Positions 11,316 to 23,286 of a stretch of DNA of 64,000 bases are shown here, piece by piece. Position 1 is the stretch's first letter. Every line of letters starts with the position of its first letter. The stretch covers positions 128,826,731 through 128,890,730 of the forward strand of contig NC_134535.1 in the NCBI RefSeq assembly GCF_050624435.1, in the 5' to 3' direction. The notes below the pieces were generated by a model. The model saw only the letters and a program-made list of their open reading frames with translations, was not told where the DNA came from and made no database searches. The translations under genes and the position numbers were made by a program. Source of the stretch: Tenrec ecaudatus. Lineage: Eukaryota; Chordata; Mammalia; Afrosoricida; Tenrecidae.

Positions 11316-11642
11316 CATGGACGATGCTGACTCATAGAGACCGTACCTGACAGCGTAGCACCGCCCCACGGGGTTTCCTAGGCTGTAATCTTCATGAGGG
11401 AAGCTCTGGTGTCCTAGTGATTCACACATTAGGCTGCCAACTGAAAGTGGGCAGTTCAAAACCACTAGCTGCTCTGTGGAAGCAAGATGAGGCTTTCTTC
11501 TAGAAACTGTTCTAGCCCAGGAAACCCACAAGGGTCCTATAGGGTTGGTAGGTCTTTTGTCCGGAAGAGTTGCTGGTCGTTTTGAACTGCAAACCTTTTA
11601 GTTAACAACCCGGCGCTTTAACCATTGCACCACCAGGGCTCC
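11316..11642 (-). repeat. AfroSINE split by a second AfroSINE
   Basis: Minus-strand SINE pieces at 11316-11400 and 11557-11642 (ending CACCACCAGGGCTCC) flank a plus-strand SINE at about 11402-11550 (CTCTGGTGTCCTAGTG, GCAAGATGAGGCTTTC). This is a SINE-into-SINE insertion. Confidence 0.65.
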
Positions 11643-11676
11643 ATAACCTTTTGGGTCAGTATTGTTATTATTTTCC

Positions 11677-12061
11677 CAGAGCCCTGGTAGCAGAGTGAAA
11701 TACATGCAGGGCTGCTAACTGCAAGGTCAGCAGGGAACAATCCGCAGGGGAAAGAAGGCTTCCTGTACATTTTTGGAAACCCAGGGGCGTTTCCGCCCTG
11801 TCCTATAGGGTGACGCTGAGTTGGGCTGGATCCAACGGCAATGAGTTTGAGTTCTTTATTATTATTCCCATGAATCCCTGGTACCATAGTGGGCTACACC
11901 TTGAGCTGCCAGCCACGCAGTCAACTGTTGGAAGGCACTCGGAAGGAGAAAGATGAGGCTCTCATAAGGTTTCCAGGCTCAGTATCTCAGAGGGGGCATT
12001 TCTACCCGGTCCACCAGGGTCATCACTGTGAGTCAGAATCCGCTGGACGACAGCGAGTGAG
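11677..12061 (+). repeat. Two tandemly placed AfroSINE copies
   Basis: Copy 1 (11677-11855) has AGAGCCCTGGTAGCAGAG and CTGTCCTATAGGGTGACG. Copy 2 (11870-12061) has AATCCCTGGTACCATAGTG and GAGAAAGATGAGGCTC. Confidence 0.75.
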
Positions 12062-12064
12062 ATT

Positions 12065-12195
12065 GTTCTGCTCGTTTTCTAGAGGGATATATTGAGGCAC
12101 GCGTGAGTGAGACTCATGTGCCTGAGGTCTCACTAACAGAAAGTGGCGAGACTGGGATTTGAATGCCGGCCACTCGAGTCTGGGCCCTTGCTCAT
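12065..12195 (-). repeat. MIR remnant
   Basis: GAGACTGGGATTTGAATGCC and flanks fit the reverse MIR core. Confidence 0.45.
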
Positions 12196-12984
12196 GTCTC
12201 CATTCCACAGAGAGGAGCTCTTCCCTCCAGGTGCCTGCACGCTGAGCTTAGCGAGTCACTGTGGAGTCCGGAGGAGGACTGCTGAGAGAACCTGCATGTC
12301 TTTCTAGTTTAGGAACCGAGGGCTCGATAAGTGGCCTCCACGGTTAAAGCTGCAAACTCAAAGGCTAGAGTTGGAGTCCACACAGAGATGCCTTGAAAGA
12401 AAGCTTCAGATAGCTCCGTCCCTCCGCCCACCCTCCCCCAAAAGAAAGCAGCCATTGAAAACTGTGGTCTGCCCTTTGACTCGCACACAGGGGCTCACCC
12501 TGAGTTCAGATCCACAGCCCGCAACTGGTTCCTGGGAGTTGAGGGACCTGCGGTGCTTCCCGTGTCCTTCCACCTGTAAGGTGGGAGTGGCCACCAAGAA
12601 GAGGCTGAGTGCTTCGGTAAAGACTCCGTCTCTGAAGCCATAGCAGCAGTTCTGCTCTGGACGCTCCGGTGAGCAGGAGCCTCGATCAATTCCATAGCAC
12701 AGAGTTCAAAGCCCAAGGAAAGCTCTGCCACAGCAGGCTCCCATGAAAGTCCGCTCACAGTTCCAAGCACGTCTCTGGGTGAGGGCTGGAATTTCAAGGA
12801 CTATAAAATCGCCATATTCTGAACACCTGTTAGTACGGTGCATTCCATTTCTGTACTCTTGGCGTAGGGTGGGGGGATACACGCACACACATACACATAC
12901 ATATACTTAAAAGCTAGCTAGTGCAGTTTTTCTATGAACTTTTTGAACCCCCTAATATCTATAGATCTGAAAGATCGCAGGTGA

Positions 12985-13350
12985 GTGAATGCATTTGAAT
13001 TGCAGTGCTGGCAAAGAATACTAAAGAAAATCCCATGGACTGCTAAAAGGACAACCCGATCTCTCTTGGAAGAAGTACAGCAGAGTGCTCCTTAGAGGCA
13101 AGGATGGCAAGACTTTGTCTGACCAACTTTGGACATATTGTCAGGAGACCCGTCCCTGGAGAAGGGCACCGTCCTTGGTAAAGTGGATGGGCGGACCAAA
13201 AGAGGAAGGCCCTCGAGGAGATGGACTGACCCCGTGGCTGGCACAGGAACCACGTGAAGATGGCACAGGACCCTGCAGCGTTTGCTTCCGTGAGCAGGGG
13301 GTCGCCATATGCCAGAGCGGATTCGATGACACCTAACAACAACAACAAAC
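12985..13350 (+). mobile_element. RTE LINE 3' end
   Basis: A 5'-truncated RTE copy homologous to 23750-24095: shared GGACATATTGTCAGGAGA-type segment, RRWTDPVAG-like C-terminal translation, then an AfroSINE-like tail and an (AAC)n terminus at about 13337-13350, typical of RTE/BovB. Confidence 0.65.
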
Positions 13351-14091
13351 GCAGCCAGCGGGATGTTTTGGAAACTTGGTTGTGGATGTACCCACGTTTC
13401 TTAGAATAGCAGGGTATGGACATACAAGCGTGTGTCTGGGGTTTGGGAAGGGCACGTGCCACAGTTTTTTAAAGGACACGGATGATGTGAAGTTGGTGTG
13501 GGTCCCGTGTTTTGATTGCATGTGACTTGTGCTCCTGGTTGGCTGGGGCAGGAAAGTGGTCAACAACAGAGCCTTGTCCAAGTCCCCCAGGTGTGTGCAA
13601 TCCCCTCTCCAGACTTCTGCCCTTCCTGCTCTTTCTCCACTGCTGTCCCTTCTCCATTGACTCTCAGGTTGTTAGTCAGGGCCTCGCCTGCCCCCGGGGA
13701 GCCCCTGGGGCTGACTGCACTTGTAGAGGGTAAGCTCAGGTTCCTGGTCACTGTGTCATGTTGACACCTCTTGTGTTAAATCCAGAGATGCTAGATCAGA
13801 TCGGTTTGCACACCACACACTGGGCTCCCTTTGCCCTCCCTGGGGGGAGGTTCTCTGGAGTTCATCTTTCAGGGGCCCTTGGGGAGACTGTCTCCTGAAG
13901 AATTAGTACAACGTAAACAACTCCCTGGCAAAACACTTTAGCCAGGCCTCCGTGAAGGTGGCATTTTCTTCACTTGGCTTTGCAGCCCCATGCCTCCCCT
14001 GGCTCTCACCGTTTCCCTGGGGAAATCTCGGTCAGACGCCACAGGAGGCAGCCATGGAGGTGCACTTCTCAGATGGCTCTCAGAGGGAGAG
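13351..14091. other. Non-coding, nothing recognised
   Basis: Between the RTE 3' end and the (CA)n tract; likewise 14224-15017 beyond it. No coherent gene or named repeat. Confidence 0.5.
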
Positions 14092-14181
14092 CACACACAC
14101 ACACACACACACACTCACACTCACACACTCACACACACTCACACACACACTCACACACACTCACTCACACTCACACACACA

Positions 14182-14223
<42 letters not shown>
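14092..14223. repeat. (CA)n microsatellite with CTCA variants
   Basis: 132 bp of CA with interspersed CT steps; pure CA at the right end. Confidence 0.95.
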
Positions 14224-14225
<2 letters not shown>

Positions 14226-15017
14226 ATACGCAAGCTGCCAGGAGAGCAGTTAGGTTGGCAGCCTCCAGTTGTTAGCCCCTCCTAGCTCTGCCTTTGTTTT
14301 GCTTGTCGCTCTTGTTGGTTTGTGTTTGACTTTCGATTGGGATTTGGGTGTGTGCTTCCAGAGCAAATTGGTTGTCCACTCACATTTTGTTAGGTGACGT
14401 AGACTGCACCCACCACCAGCGACAGCAGCGCCTTCCCACTTTCTGCCTGTGCCTACCAAGTCCATCCATCCTTCCTTCCCATCCGTTCCTTTGTGCAGAG
14501 CTCCCTTCCAGCCCGAGGTCTTGGTCTCAAGGGTCTCTCTCAGACCAGTGAGTTCGGTCTTTTTATCCTTGTGAGTTGTTTCACATTTTTCCTCCCTCTC
14601 TTCCTTAGACCTCCTGCAGTGGGCCCTCACAAAGCGATCAGCAGTGATGACCAGGCACCATCTGGTTCTTAGGCTCTCAGGGTCAGGGAGACTGGATTTC
14701 ATCTGGTTCCTTAGGCCTTGGGACCAATTGTTTCCTTGCATCTTTGGTTTTTCTTAACTTTTCTTTGCTCCAGATGGGGAGAGACTGGTTGCCACGCCTC
14801 ATGTGGCTAATCCCTGCTTTTAAGACAACAGTTGCTCATCATCAAAATAGGATGTAGGGCATGGCCCTTGTGGACCATTTCAGGCCAACAGATTTTGCTG
14901 TCCCCCGAGACTCTGATCCTGAGCCCCTGGGCCCAGCGACTCGTTCTTTCATCGTGTTTGGTTATATCTAAGGCGGTTTCATAAACGGGCCTTCTGTATA
15001 TTCCATGGCGCTTAGAG

Positions 15018-15186
15018 ATAGGACCCCACACAACAGAGCAGAGTCGCTCCAGAGTGCTTCCAAGGTGGTCAGTCTTGACAGAGGCAGACGGCCTCATCTT
15101 TCTACCATCGGGCAGCTGGTGGATTCCACCCACTGACCTTTTGGTTAGAAGCCCAGCACTTAACTGATGGCATCACCAGGGTGCCT
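15018..15186 (-). repeat. AfroSINE copy
   Basis: Plus strand shows GACGGCCTCATCTTTCTACC, CAGCTGGTGGATTCCACC and GGCATCACCAGGGTGCC, the reverse of the SINE 5' half. Confidence 0.65.
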
Positions 15187-15696
15187 TTGATGTACCTATT
15201 TATCATACACACAAATACATATGAAGATATATTCTCTGTCAAACCTATGTAGACAGAGGACTGATGTTCCTGTTCATGTAATCCCTGCTCCAGCACCACC
15301 AGGTGGACCACAGATGGTGGTCAACACTCCCCCAGCCCCATGCACAGGCCTTGTTAGAGGCCCTGTCTGCCCAGTAGAGGACTGCACCAGTAGGCAATCT
15401 TGGCTCTGGTCTCAAATGTGTTGGCCAAAACTCTGTGAGATAGAAGTTGCTTCTGAGACTTTCCTTGACTAATCCCGCTTCCTTTCTATATCCCTTTCAC
15501 CAGCACTGACCAGCAGCGTGGTCGGAAGGTTCTTCCCACTCCATCTGGCCACCATTCCCTTTCACCTTTTATAGCCACTGCCTCCCATCAGCCTTTCACG
15601 CTCCTGTGTCTGTCTTGGTGTCTTCCCTGGAGGACACAGTGGACACATCACGTAATGGAAACACCTGCCTTCTTTTGTACCCATCTAGCATTAGGA

Positions 15697-16083
15697 AAAG
15701 GGACCTGGTTAGCGCAGTGAGTGACGCACTCAAAATCAATGGTTCAAGCCCACCAACCACTCCTCAGGAGAAAGATGAGGCTTTCTGCTCCCATAAAGAT
15801 TGATACTCTTAGAAACCTAGGGCAGTGGTTCTCAACCTGTGAGTCACGACCCCTTTGTGGGTCGAATGACCCTTTCACAGGGGTCACCTGATTCATAACA
15901 GTAGCAAAATGACAGTGATGAAGTAGCAACGAAAATAATTGTATGGCCGGGGGGTCAGCACCACATGAGGAACTGTATGAAAGGCCACAGTATTGGGAAG
16001 GTTGAGAGTCACTGCTCTAGGGACTAGTTCTATTCTATAGGGTCACTATGGGTCAGGATCAATTCAACAGCAGTGGGCTTTAT
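15697..16083 (+). repeat. AfroSINE host of a SPIN insertion
   Basis: 5' part 15697-15822 (GGAGAAAGATGAGGCTTTCT) and 3' part 16015-16083 (TATAGGGTCACTATGGGTC) are separated by the SPIN element. Confidence 0.75.
15823..16014 (+). mobile_element. SPIN-like non-autonomous hAT inserted in an AfroSINE
   Basis: 192-bp element with inverted ends CAGTGGTTCTCAACC / GGTTGAGAGTCACTG. The flanks read ACCTAGGG and CTCTAGGG (6 of 8 identical), close to the nTCTAGAn target duplication known for SPIN. It splits an AfroSINE (about 15697-16083). No transposase. Confidence 0.8.
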
Positions 16084-16109
16084 GTAGCATGAGGAGAAGG
16101 AGCCTTGAA

Positions 16110-16245
16110 GGGCAATGTCTAAGTGCCCAGCTACTAACTGAAAAGCCTGCAAACGGACTCATCAGCATCCCCAAGGAAGCAAGAGCCTGGGGCAGTTCTC
16201 TGACATCCAGGAGGGCTGTGAGTAAGAACTAAATCAACAGCACAC
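16110..16245 (+). repeat. Diverged AfroSINE copy
   Basis: CTACTAACTGAAAAGCCTGC and CTGGGGCAGTTCTCTGAC fit the SINE body; internal deletions. Confidence 0.45.
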
Positions 16246-16404
16246 AGCCAGGGCAGAAGCATTAGGAAAGGAAGCACTTGGTTGACCCTTGACCATACTG
16301 GCTCATGGCATCTCCAAGTGTGGAAGAGGATACTTGGGCTTCATCAGATTTTCCTTACAATGAACTTCCAGAAACAGGTCCCTAAACCTTTCTTCTTTGC
16401 TATC

Positions 16405-16610
16405 TCTGAGTGGGTTCAAACTGCCAACCTTTCTATTCATGCATCTGAACACTCTTGGGGTTTTTGTACCACCTGGGGCTCCCCCAAGCTTGCTTCTGTT
16501 CTTCTGACTTGCGGGGAGTGGATTCTGACTCCTAGTGACCCCTGGTGTGCACAGAACTGCTCCCGCGGATGTTCAAAGTTATGGCCTTTGGGGAACAGGT
16601 CGACCATGTG
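16405..16610 (-). repeat. Diverged AfroSINE pieces
   Basis: Plus strand GGGTTCAAACTGCCAACC with ACCACCTGGGGCTCC (16405-16485), then a second piece with GATTCTGACTCCTAGTGACC (16515-16610). Confidence 0.5.
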
Positions 16611-17276
16611 CACCATCCCGCGAGGATCTTATGAAAGTGCAGCGCCTGATCCCATCGGCCTGGGCCAGGGCCCAGCCTGCAGTTCACGTAAGCTCCCAGA
16701 TATGGCTCCTGTCCAAGGACCACAGCCTCATCTCAGACAAATGCCAAGCAGTGGCTGTGGAGGTCTTATTTGCCACACCTGGATTGGCCCCAGAGTGAAA
16801 TCCAGAGAGAATTGCCAGGAGGTCTTCTCTCAATTTTGAAAGCTGGTGCTGGCAGATCCACAGGAGGACTTGCAGGTGGTGAGAACCCAGGAGAAAAGGG
16901 CTATAAGGGAAAGTACGGCAGTGAAGAGGAGAGGTGAGTTGGAAGAGAAAGGAAAGAAGGTGGAGGAAGGAGAATAAGAACCCAATGCCACTTTTGCTAA
17001 TTCATTTAATGGCTATCTCTTAATTCGTACTATGTGCAAGGCACTTCCCCAGGGTCTGAGGATGTATTCAAAGCCAAGAAAGACCCATTTTCTAACTTCT
17101 CAGGGCTATATACTGGGAAAGCAAAAGACAGTGAACACCTCATTTTACAACTCATTGTTGAAGCACAAGTTTAAGAGGTACCATGTAGACTATAAGATTC
17201 TGAGAGAGTAATGGGGAATCTGACTTCATCTAGGATCCTGAGCAAATGATTCCAGGTGGAATTTATTCTAACTCAC

Positions 17277-17465
17277 CATCATGAAGTCTATACCATCTTA
17301 TAGCAACCCTTTAGAACAGGGTAGAACTGCCCCCCTTTGAGTTTTGACACTGTAACTCCATGGGAATACAAAGCCTCATCTTTCTTCCAAGGAGCAGATG
17401 GTGGTTTCAAACTACTGGCCTTATAGTTTTTAGGTCAAAGCATAACCACTATGCCACCAGGACTC
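17277..17465 (-). repeat. AfroSINE copy, full length
   Basis: Plus strand runs from TTATAGCAACCCTTTAGAAC to CACTATGCCACCAGGACTCC. Confidence 0.75.
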
Positions 17466-17822
17466 CATTCCAGGTTGAAGGAAGAGCATATTCCAAAGTC
17501 TGGGCTAGGAAGGAGCAGAGCTGTTTTGAAGATCACAAAAGAAGTTAATGTCATTGAGACAGAGGGCTGGGGGACAAAGCCCAGCAAGACTGAGCTCCAG
17601 AGGTGGATGGACAGAAGGCAGGGTACAAAGGGCTTGCTAGGCCACGTTTCAAGGTCTCCCTAGAAAGTAAAACACTTTCACACCTGTTGTGTGTTTTCAC
17701 TAAAGTAACCATGCTAATAGGCTTTCATAACAGCTCTCTGTTACATTATTTCCATCCCGTCCCTTCCCTCCCACGAGAACATATCTATACCTATCTAGCT
17801 ATAGAGATAGATGATGGGTAGG

Positions 17823-17868
<46 letters not shown>
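17823..17868. repeat. (TAGA)n microsatellite
   Basis: Eleven to twelve tetranucleotide units. Confidence 0.9.
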
Positions 17869-17869
<1 letters not shown>

Positions 17870-18147
17870 CTCTAGATTGAGCTGGCATAGCAGCAGAATT
17901 TTATTGTAGCCTCCCACTGACCCTTTAAATTACCTCCACTGGAAGGAGCTTCCTCCAGACTTGGTGGAAGCCAAGCAGGTCTCCAGGTTCTATTGTTTGA
18001 CTTCCAGATAACTGCAGAGCTCCCGGGGACTTTGGGGCTCAAACCACCACTCACTTTAGGAACGACATAGCTCTACCCCAAATCAGCAACTGTTTGCCAC
18101 TCACAAAGTTGATCCAGTTTGTACTGTAAGAGCCTACACAAGAGACA

Positions 18148-18310
18148 AGACCTCTGCCACTGAGTTGATTCCGGCTCATGGTGATCCTACACAGGATTCC
18201 TGAGACTTTCAATCTTTACTAGAATAAGCAGCCTCCTTATTCTCCCTTGGAGTGGCTGGTGAGTTTGAACCACCAACTGTCTGGTTAGCGACCCAACATT
18301 TACCTGGCAG
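18148..18310 (-). repeat. AfroSINE copy
   Basis: GAGTTGATTCCGGCTCATGG, then CCTTGGAGTGGCTGGTGAG and GTTAGCGACCCAAC in complement order. Confidence 0.65.
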
Positions 18311-18607
18311 CAAGTTACAAAGCAAATCTAATTCACCACCTGCCCTATTTGGCCATCTGAATGAGTTTCACATATTTTAAGCCTAGACCCCAGCTCCACA
18401 AGCACTTTGAGGGTTCAGCTGATAGCAAATCCTTTCAGTACCTATCCCTAGTTTTCCTCTTCCTCCCCAGTCTACAACTGGTTGGCTAGCTGTTCATTCA
18501 TTTCCCCTCAACACGTATTTATTGAAATGCATAGAATGAGCATGCCTGTGTCTAGTGTTTTAGGGAAAAACATTGTGGTATGGGCCCTGATTTCGAGATG
18601 ACTCTGG

Positions 18608-18802
18608 AGTCCCTGGGTGATGCGAGCAGTTAAGGGTTTGACTACAAGTTGTGGGGGGGAGCAGCTCAAAGGCAACTAGAGGCTCCTCGGAAGCTAGGTG
18701 TGGGGTGACCTGCTTCTGAACGATGGCAGCCTTGAATACCCAACGGGGTAAATCTGCTCTCAACACACATACGATTCCGTGAGTTGGAATCCACTGAGTA
18801 GA
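18608..18802 (+). repeat. AfroSINE copy
   Basis: GGAGTCCCTGGGTGATGCG 5' end to GAGTTGGAATCCACTGAGT tail; diverged middle. Confidence 0.6.
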
Positions 18803-18989
18803 ACTTATAAGAGTAACATTTGACCTTTACCTCTTGATTATATGTCCCTCTTGGCAGGAAAACGGCATCCTTAGAGTGAGGAACACTTATTTTTTTCCAA
18901 CCTTCTTTCTGAACTCCTTGGCAGAGGTTCTTTCAAAGGAAACATGGATGTGGTATCGGGAGTAGCAAAAGTAGCCCCAGGGACCTCTC

Positions 18990-19290
18990 CCACTCTCATG
19001 GAGTCAACTTGACCGTAGATAGGCACAGGCAGCCTCAACTTTCTCTCATGAAGTGGCCGGTGGCTTTAAACCACCAACCTTGCACTTAGCAGCCCAACAC
19101 GTAACTCACAGCGCCACCTTGCTTCCGTTCTAAGGCCTCTAAGGTGAACTTGAAAACAAAATAACCAAACCAAGCGGAAAATCTTGTTGCCACGGAGCCA
19201 TTGGTGACCCTCTGAATCACAGAGCAAAGCTGAGCTCCGTGGGGTTTTCTCGGCTGTGGTTTCTATAGAAGCAGTTTCCCAGGTCTTGCT
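18990..19290 (-). repeat. Two diverged AfroSINE copies
   Basis: First (18990-19127) includes GTGGCCGGTGGCTTTAAACC and GCAGCCCAACACGTAAC. Second (about 19185-19290) keeps a GTGACCCTCTGAATCAC and TTTTCTCGGCTGTGG section. Confidence 0.5.
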
Positions 19291-19484
19291 TCTCTGGCAA
19301 ACTGTTCACCCCACCCAGGGAACTTCAGGCTGCACTGCGCCATCCAAACAGAAGACCCAAATCTATTTCTTTTTAAAGAGGGCGAGAGAAAGAAACCTAA
19401 TAGGTTTTGTATGGGCTGAATCTTACGACCAAATATTATCAAGTATATCCTTCCATAGTACATTAATGTTAAATAACATAAAGT

Positions 19485-19993
19485 TGTGTTAGTCTGGGTA
19501 CTTTAGAGAAACAAATCCACAGAAACTCATGTATCAGAGAGAGTTTATATAAAAGTTAAATGCGCATCAAGAAAACATTCCAACCCAGTGCTACCCAAGC
19601 CCACAAGTCTAACATTATCCCATATATCTGCCACCAATCCACAAAGTACCCCTCCATCTCACAAAACAGATGCAATGATGCCGACTGCAGGAGGAAAGCC
19701 GAGTCAGTGAATGTGTAAACATCTTAGCACCAGCAGCAGTCTCCACACGGCTGCTCTAGCACCCAGGGCTGCATCGGGGTAGGTCCATGTCGCTTCTCCT
19801 TGGGAGTGTCTTGCAGGAAGTGAGTCTTGCCAGCTAAAGCAGGGAACTGGCTAAGGCAGCTGCACCCTGGCCCAACCATCAGAAAACAAGAGACCTGATA
19901 ACTCGAAAGGTGAGGCTCACAGCCATTTATTCCTCTGCCCTTCAATTAACCCCACATGTGTTTATCAGCCAGGTTGGCACCATAAACTAACTC
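19485..19993 (-). repeat. ERVL-type LTR (family B), reverse orientation
   Basis: Begins TGTGTTAGTCTGGG on the plus strand and ends near AACCTGGCTGATAAACACATG-complement. It is a close inverted relative of the copy at 22776-23286 (shared CACATGTGGGGTTAATTGAA and GCAGCTGCCTTAGCC blocks). Confidence 0.6.
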
Positions 19994-20479
19994 AGAAAGT
20001 AAGTTAAAAAAATACTACTACCAGGGTCTCATTTGATATAGACAGAAGTTTACTCCAAACAAAATGTATTTCCAAGTGTCTCAGCAGTCATAACCTGGCT
20101 CTAGACAAGTTATCTCTCAGTAGTACATTGGGCTTAGTCCCATTAGGGTGCCTTCAATAAAAAAAAAAAAAGTGTACTCAGAACATTGACTTCTGAAGGT
20201 ATCTGTTAGGCCAGGTAATTCCAAACAGAGATCTGCTCACAAGATTACAGTGAAGGCTTTTTGGATTCCCAATCTCCACCACTTGCCTGTCAGTTTGTCA
20301 CACTGTGGTGGCTTGTGTGTTGCTGTGATGCTGTACACTATGTCACTGGTGTTCCAAATGCCAGCAGGGTCAGGTTTCAGCAGATCTTCCAGACTATGCA
20401 GAAGGAAAAGGCTGTCCACTTCTGAGGAACAAACCATTGAAAACCTTCCGAACAGGAGAGCATCAGAACACTGTCGGAT

Positions 20480-21020
20480 ACTGGAGCTCTTCCCGACTGG
20501 AGCTCTTCCCGACTGGAGCTCTTCCCGACTGGCGCTCCGGTGCAGACGTGGCCAAGTCCAAGAACCACACCATGCACAACCTATCCCGGACATGGCACAG
20601 GAATGGTATCAAGAAACCCTGATCACAATTATATGACTCTTTTAAGGGGGTGGACCCCGAGTTCCAGAGGAACATTCACTTTGCCAAGAAGCACATCCAG
20701 AAAGGCCTGCATTTGCTCATGCTGAGACTACCAAGGCTCTTGTGAAGCCCAAAGAGGTCAAGGTCAACATCCTAATGGACATCAACCTCAAACTCAGCCT
20801 ACTATACTCCATCACCCACCCAAGCTTGCCAAGTGGGCTCAGTTTTCTATTGACAAGGAGCTAAAATTCTGCTGACCCAAGGCCAAGGCCAAGGCACAAA
20901 GCAAAGCTGATACTCCAGCCAAGGCCTCCACTCCAGCTCAAGCTCCTAAAGGTGCCCAGGCTCCCACAAAATGGCGTTCACCATCTGAGAACAAGTAAAA
21001 TGCTGCCTGTGATAGGAGGA
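20480..21020 (+). pseudogene. RPL29: RPL29 processed pseudogene
   Basis: Intronless copy of ribosomal protein L29 mRNA. At 20548 the frame reads [20 protein letters not shown], nearly the RPL29 N-terminus, but the initiator is GTG instead of ATG. The frame breaks soon after (TGA just past the IKKP codons). Later blocks still match RPL29: an [13 protein letters not shown] segment near 20725, an HPSLPSG/lysine region, and an alanine/lysine/proline-rich tail to TAA at 20996. A 16-bp 5'UTR unit (ACTGGAGCTCTTCCCG) is tandemly tripled at 20480-20527. It lies inside the RTE LINE in the same orientation. Non-functional. Confidence 0.85.
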
Positions 21021-22775
21021 CATCTATCCACATTCAAGGAAATCCATAATTATAGCAACCACTAAAGTTGGTGATGCAGAAATGGCAGAATTCTATCGAT
21101 GGCTGCAGCATAAAACTGATCAAACATGCAATCATGATACATTGATAATTATTGGTAATTGGAATGCAAAAATCGGAATCAGAGAAGAAGGAACAGTAGC
21201 TGAGAATATGGCCTTGGCAATAGAAACAAAGACGGAGATTCCACGACAGAATTCTGTAAGAACAATGGCTTCTTCATCACAAATACTTTTTTTCCCACAC
21301 ATAAAAAGGGACTATACATGTTGACTTCTTCAGATGGAATACGCAGAAATAAAATTGACTGCTACATCTCTCGGGGGAGATGCTGGAGAAGCTTATGGTG
21401 AGGAGCCAACACCTGGTTAGGGGCCCACGGTGGAACCGGCCACCAATTGCTCATGTGTAAGTTCAGGTCGCAGCGGAAGAAAATGAAAACAAGTCTGCAG
21501 CAGCCAAAATATGACCTTGAGTCTATCCCACTGGAAGCGTGGGAGCATGCCAAGAACAAAGTCCATGTATTGGACATTAGGGACAAAAGACTTGATGAGC
21601 CGTGGGAGGACTTTACGGACATCATGCATGAAGAATGCAAAGGATCGTTAAAAGGACACAAAGGAAAAGATCAAAGTGAATATCAGAAGAGATGATGAAG
21701 CTTGCTCTTAATCGTAGAGTAGTTACAGCAGATGGAAGAAATGATGATATTAGCGATCTGAACAGAACATTTCAAAGGGCAGCGCCAGAAGATAAAGTAA
21801 AATATTGAAATGTGCAAAGACCTAGAGTTAGAAAACCAAAAAGGAAGAACAAGTCCAGCATATCTTAAACTGAAAAAACTCAAGAAAAAAATTCAAGCCC
21901 CAAGTTGAAAATTGAAGGATTCTGTGGGCAAAATACTGAACGATACAGGAAGCATCAAAAGATGATGGGGAAAAATTAAAATAAAATAAAGATGATGGAA
22001 AGAATACAGAGAATCACTGTGTGTACGTGCATACCAGAAAGAACTGGTTGACATTCAATCATTTTGAGAAGTCACATAAGAGCAAGAATCAATAGTACTG
22101 AAGGTGAAGTCCAAGCTGCACTGAAAGCATCAGCCAAAAATAAGGCTTCAGGAATGGGTGAATACCAATCGAAATGTTTCAACAAGCTGATAACCACTGG
22201 AAGCATTCACTCATCTATGCCAGGAAATTTGGAAGACAGATTCTTGGCCAACTGACTGGAAGAGATCTATATTTGTACCCATTTCAAAGAAAGATGAACC
22301 CCCAAAATGCAAAAATTATAAAACAGTAACATTGATATCGCATTCAAGTGAAATTTTGCTGGATGTCTGCCAATAACAGTTGCAGCAGTCCATTGATAGG
22401 AAACTGCAAGAGGTCCCGGCCAGAGTCAGAAAAAGACTTGGAATAGGGACATCATGGTGTTAGAGAGATATTGGCTTAAAGCAGAGAGTCCCAGAAAAAA
22501 TGTTTACTTGTGTCTTTTGGCTACACAAAGACATTCATTGTGTGGACCATCAAACTGTGAGAAGAATGGGAATTCCAGAACACTTCATTGTACTAATGTG
22601 GAGCTTGTACATGGACCTAGAGGCAGTTGTGCAAACAGGACAAGGCCATATTACAAGTCTTAAACTCGGGAAAAGTGTGGATCAGGGTTGCATACTTTCA
22701 CCATCCTCATTCAATCTGTATACTGAGCAAATGACCAGAAAAGCTGGACTTCACGAAGAAAAATGTGTCATTAGG

Positions 22776-23286
22776 TGAGATAGTTGATTGTGCCAACGTG
22801 GACAATAAACACATGTGGGGTTAATTGAAGGGCAGAGAGACAAATGGCTCAGTGAGCCTTCGTTTTCTAGCTCCTGGGTCTCTTACTTTGTGATGGTCGG
22901 ACCAGGGTGCAGCTGCCTTAGCCAGTTAGTTCCCTGCTTCAGCTGGCAAGGCTCATTTCCTGCAAGACATCGCAGAGGAGAAGCCGCATGGACCTACCCC
23001 GATGCAGCCCTGGGTGCTGGAGCAGTCATGTGGAGACGCCTGCCAGCACTGAGATGCTTACACACTCACTGATTCAGCATCCTCCTGCAGTCGGCACCAT
23101 TGTGTGTGTTTTGTGACATGGAGGAGGACTTTGTGGATTGGTGTTGGACATATGGGTTAATGTTGGACTTGCTTGGGCAGCACTGGGTTGGAATGTTTTC
23201 TTGGAGTGCACTTGAACTTTATATAAAACTCTCTCTTCTACATAAGTGTCTGTGGATTTGTTTCTCTAAAGTAATCAGATGAACAC
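22776..23286 (+). repeat. ERVL-type LTR (family B) inside RTE
   Basis: Same family as 19485-19993, opposite orientation. It interrupts the RTE reverse-transcriptase region between about 22770 and 23290, and ends TTTGTTTCTCTAAAG...GAACACA. Confidence 0.6.

Noticed and set aside
14092..14223. CA repeat as the counterpart of the dinucleotide silencer known from the rat Kv1.5 promoter
   Set aside because: It lies about 4 kb upstream of the start, lacks the compound GT/GA/CA structure, and CA repeats are common.
20541..20998. Functional RPL29 gene
   Set aside because: No introns, initiator lost, early stop and embedded in a dead LINE.
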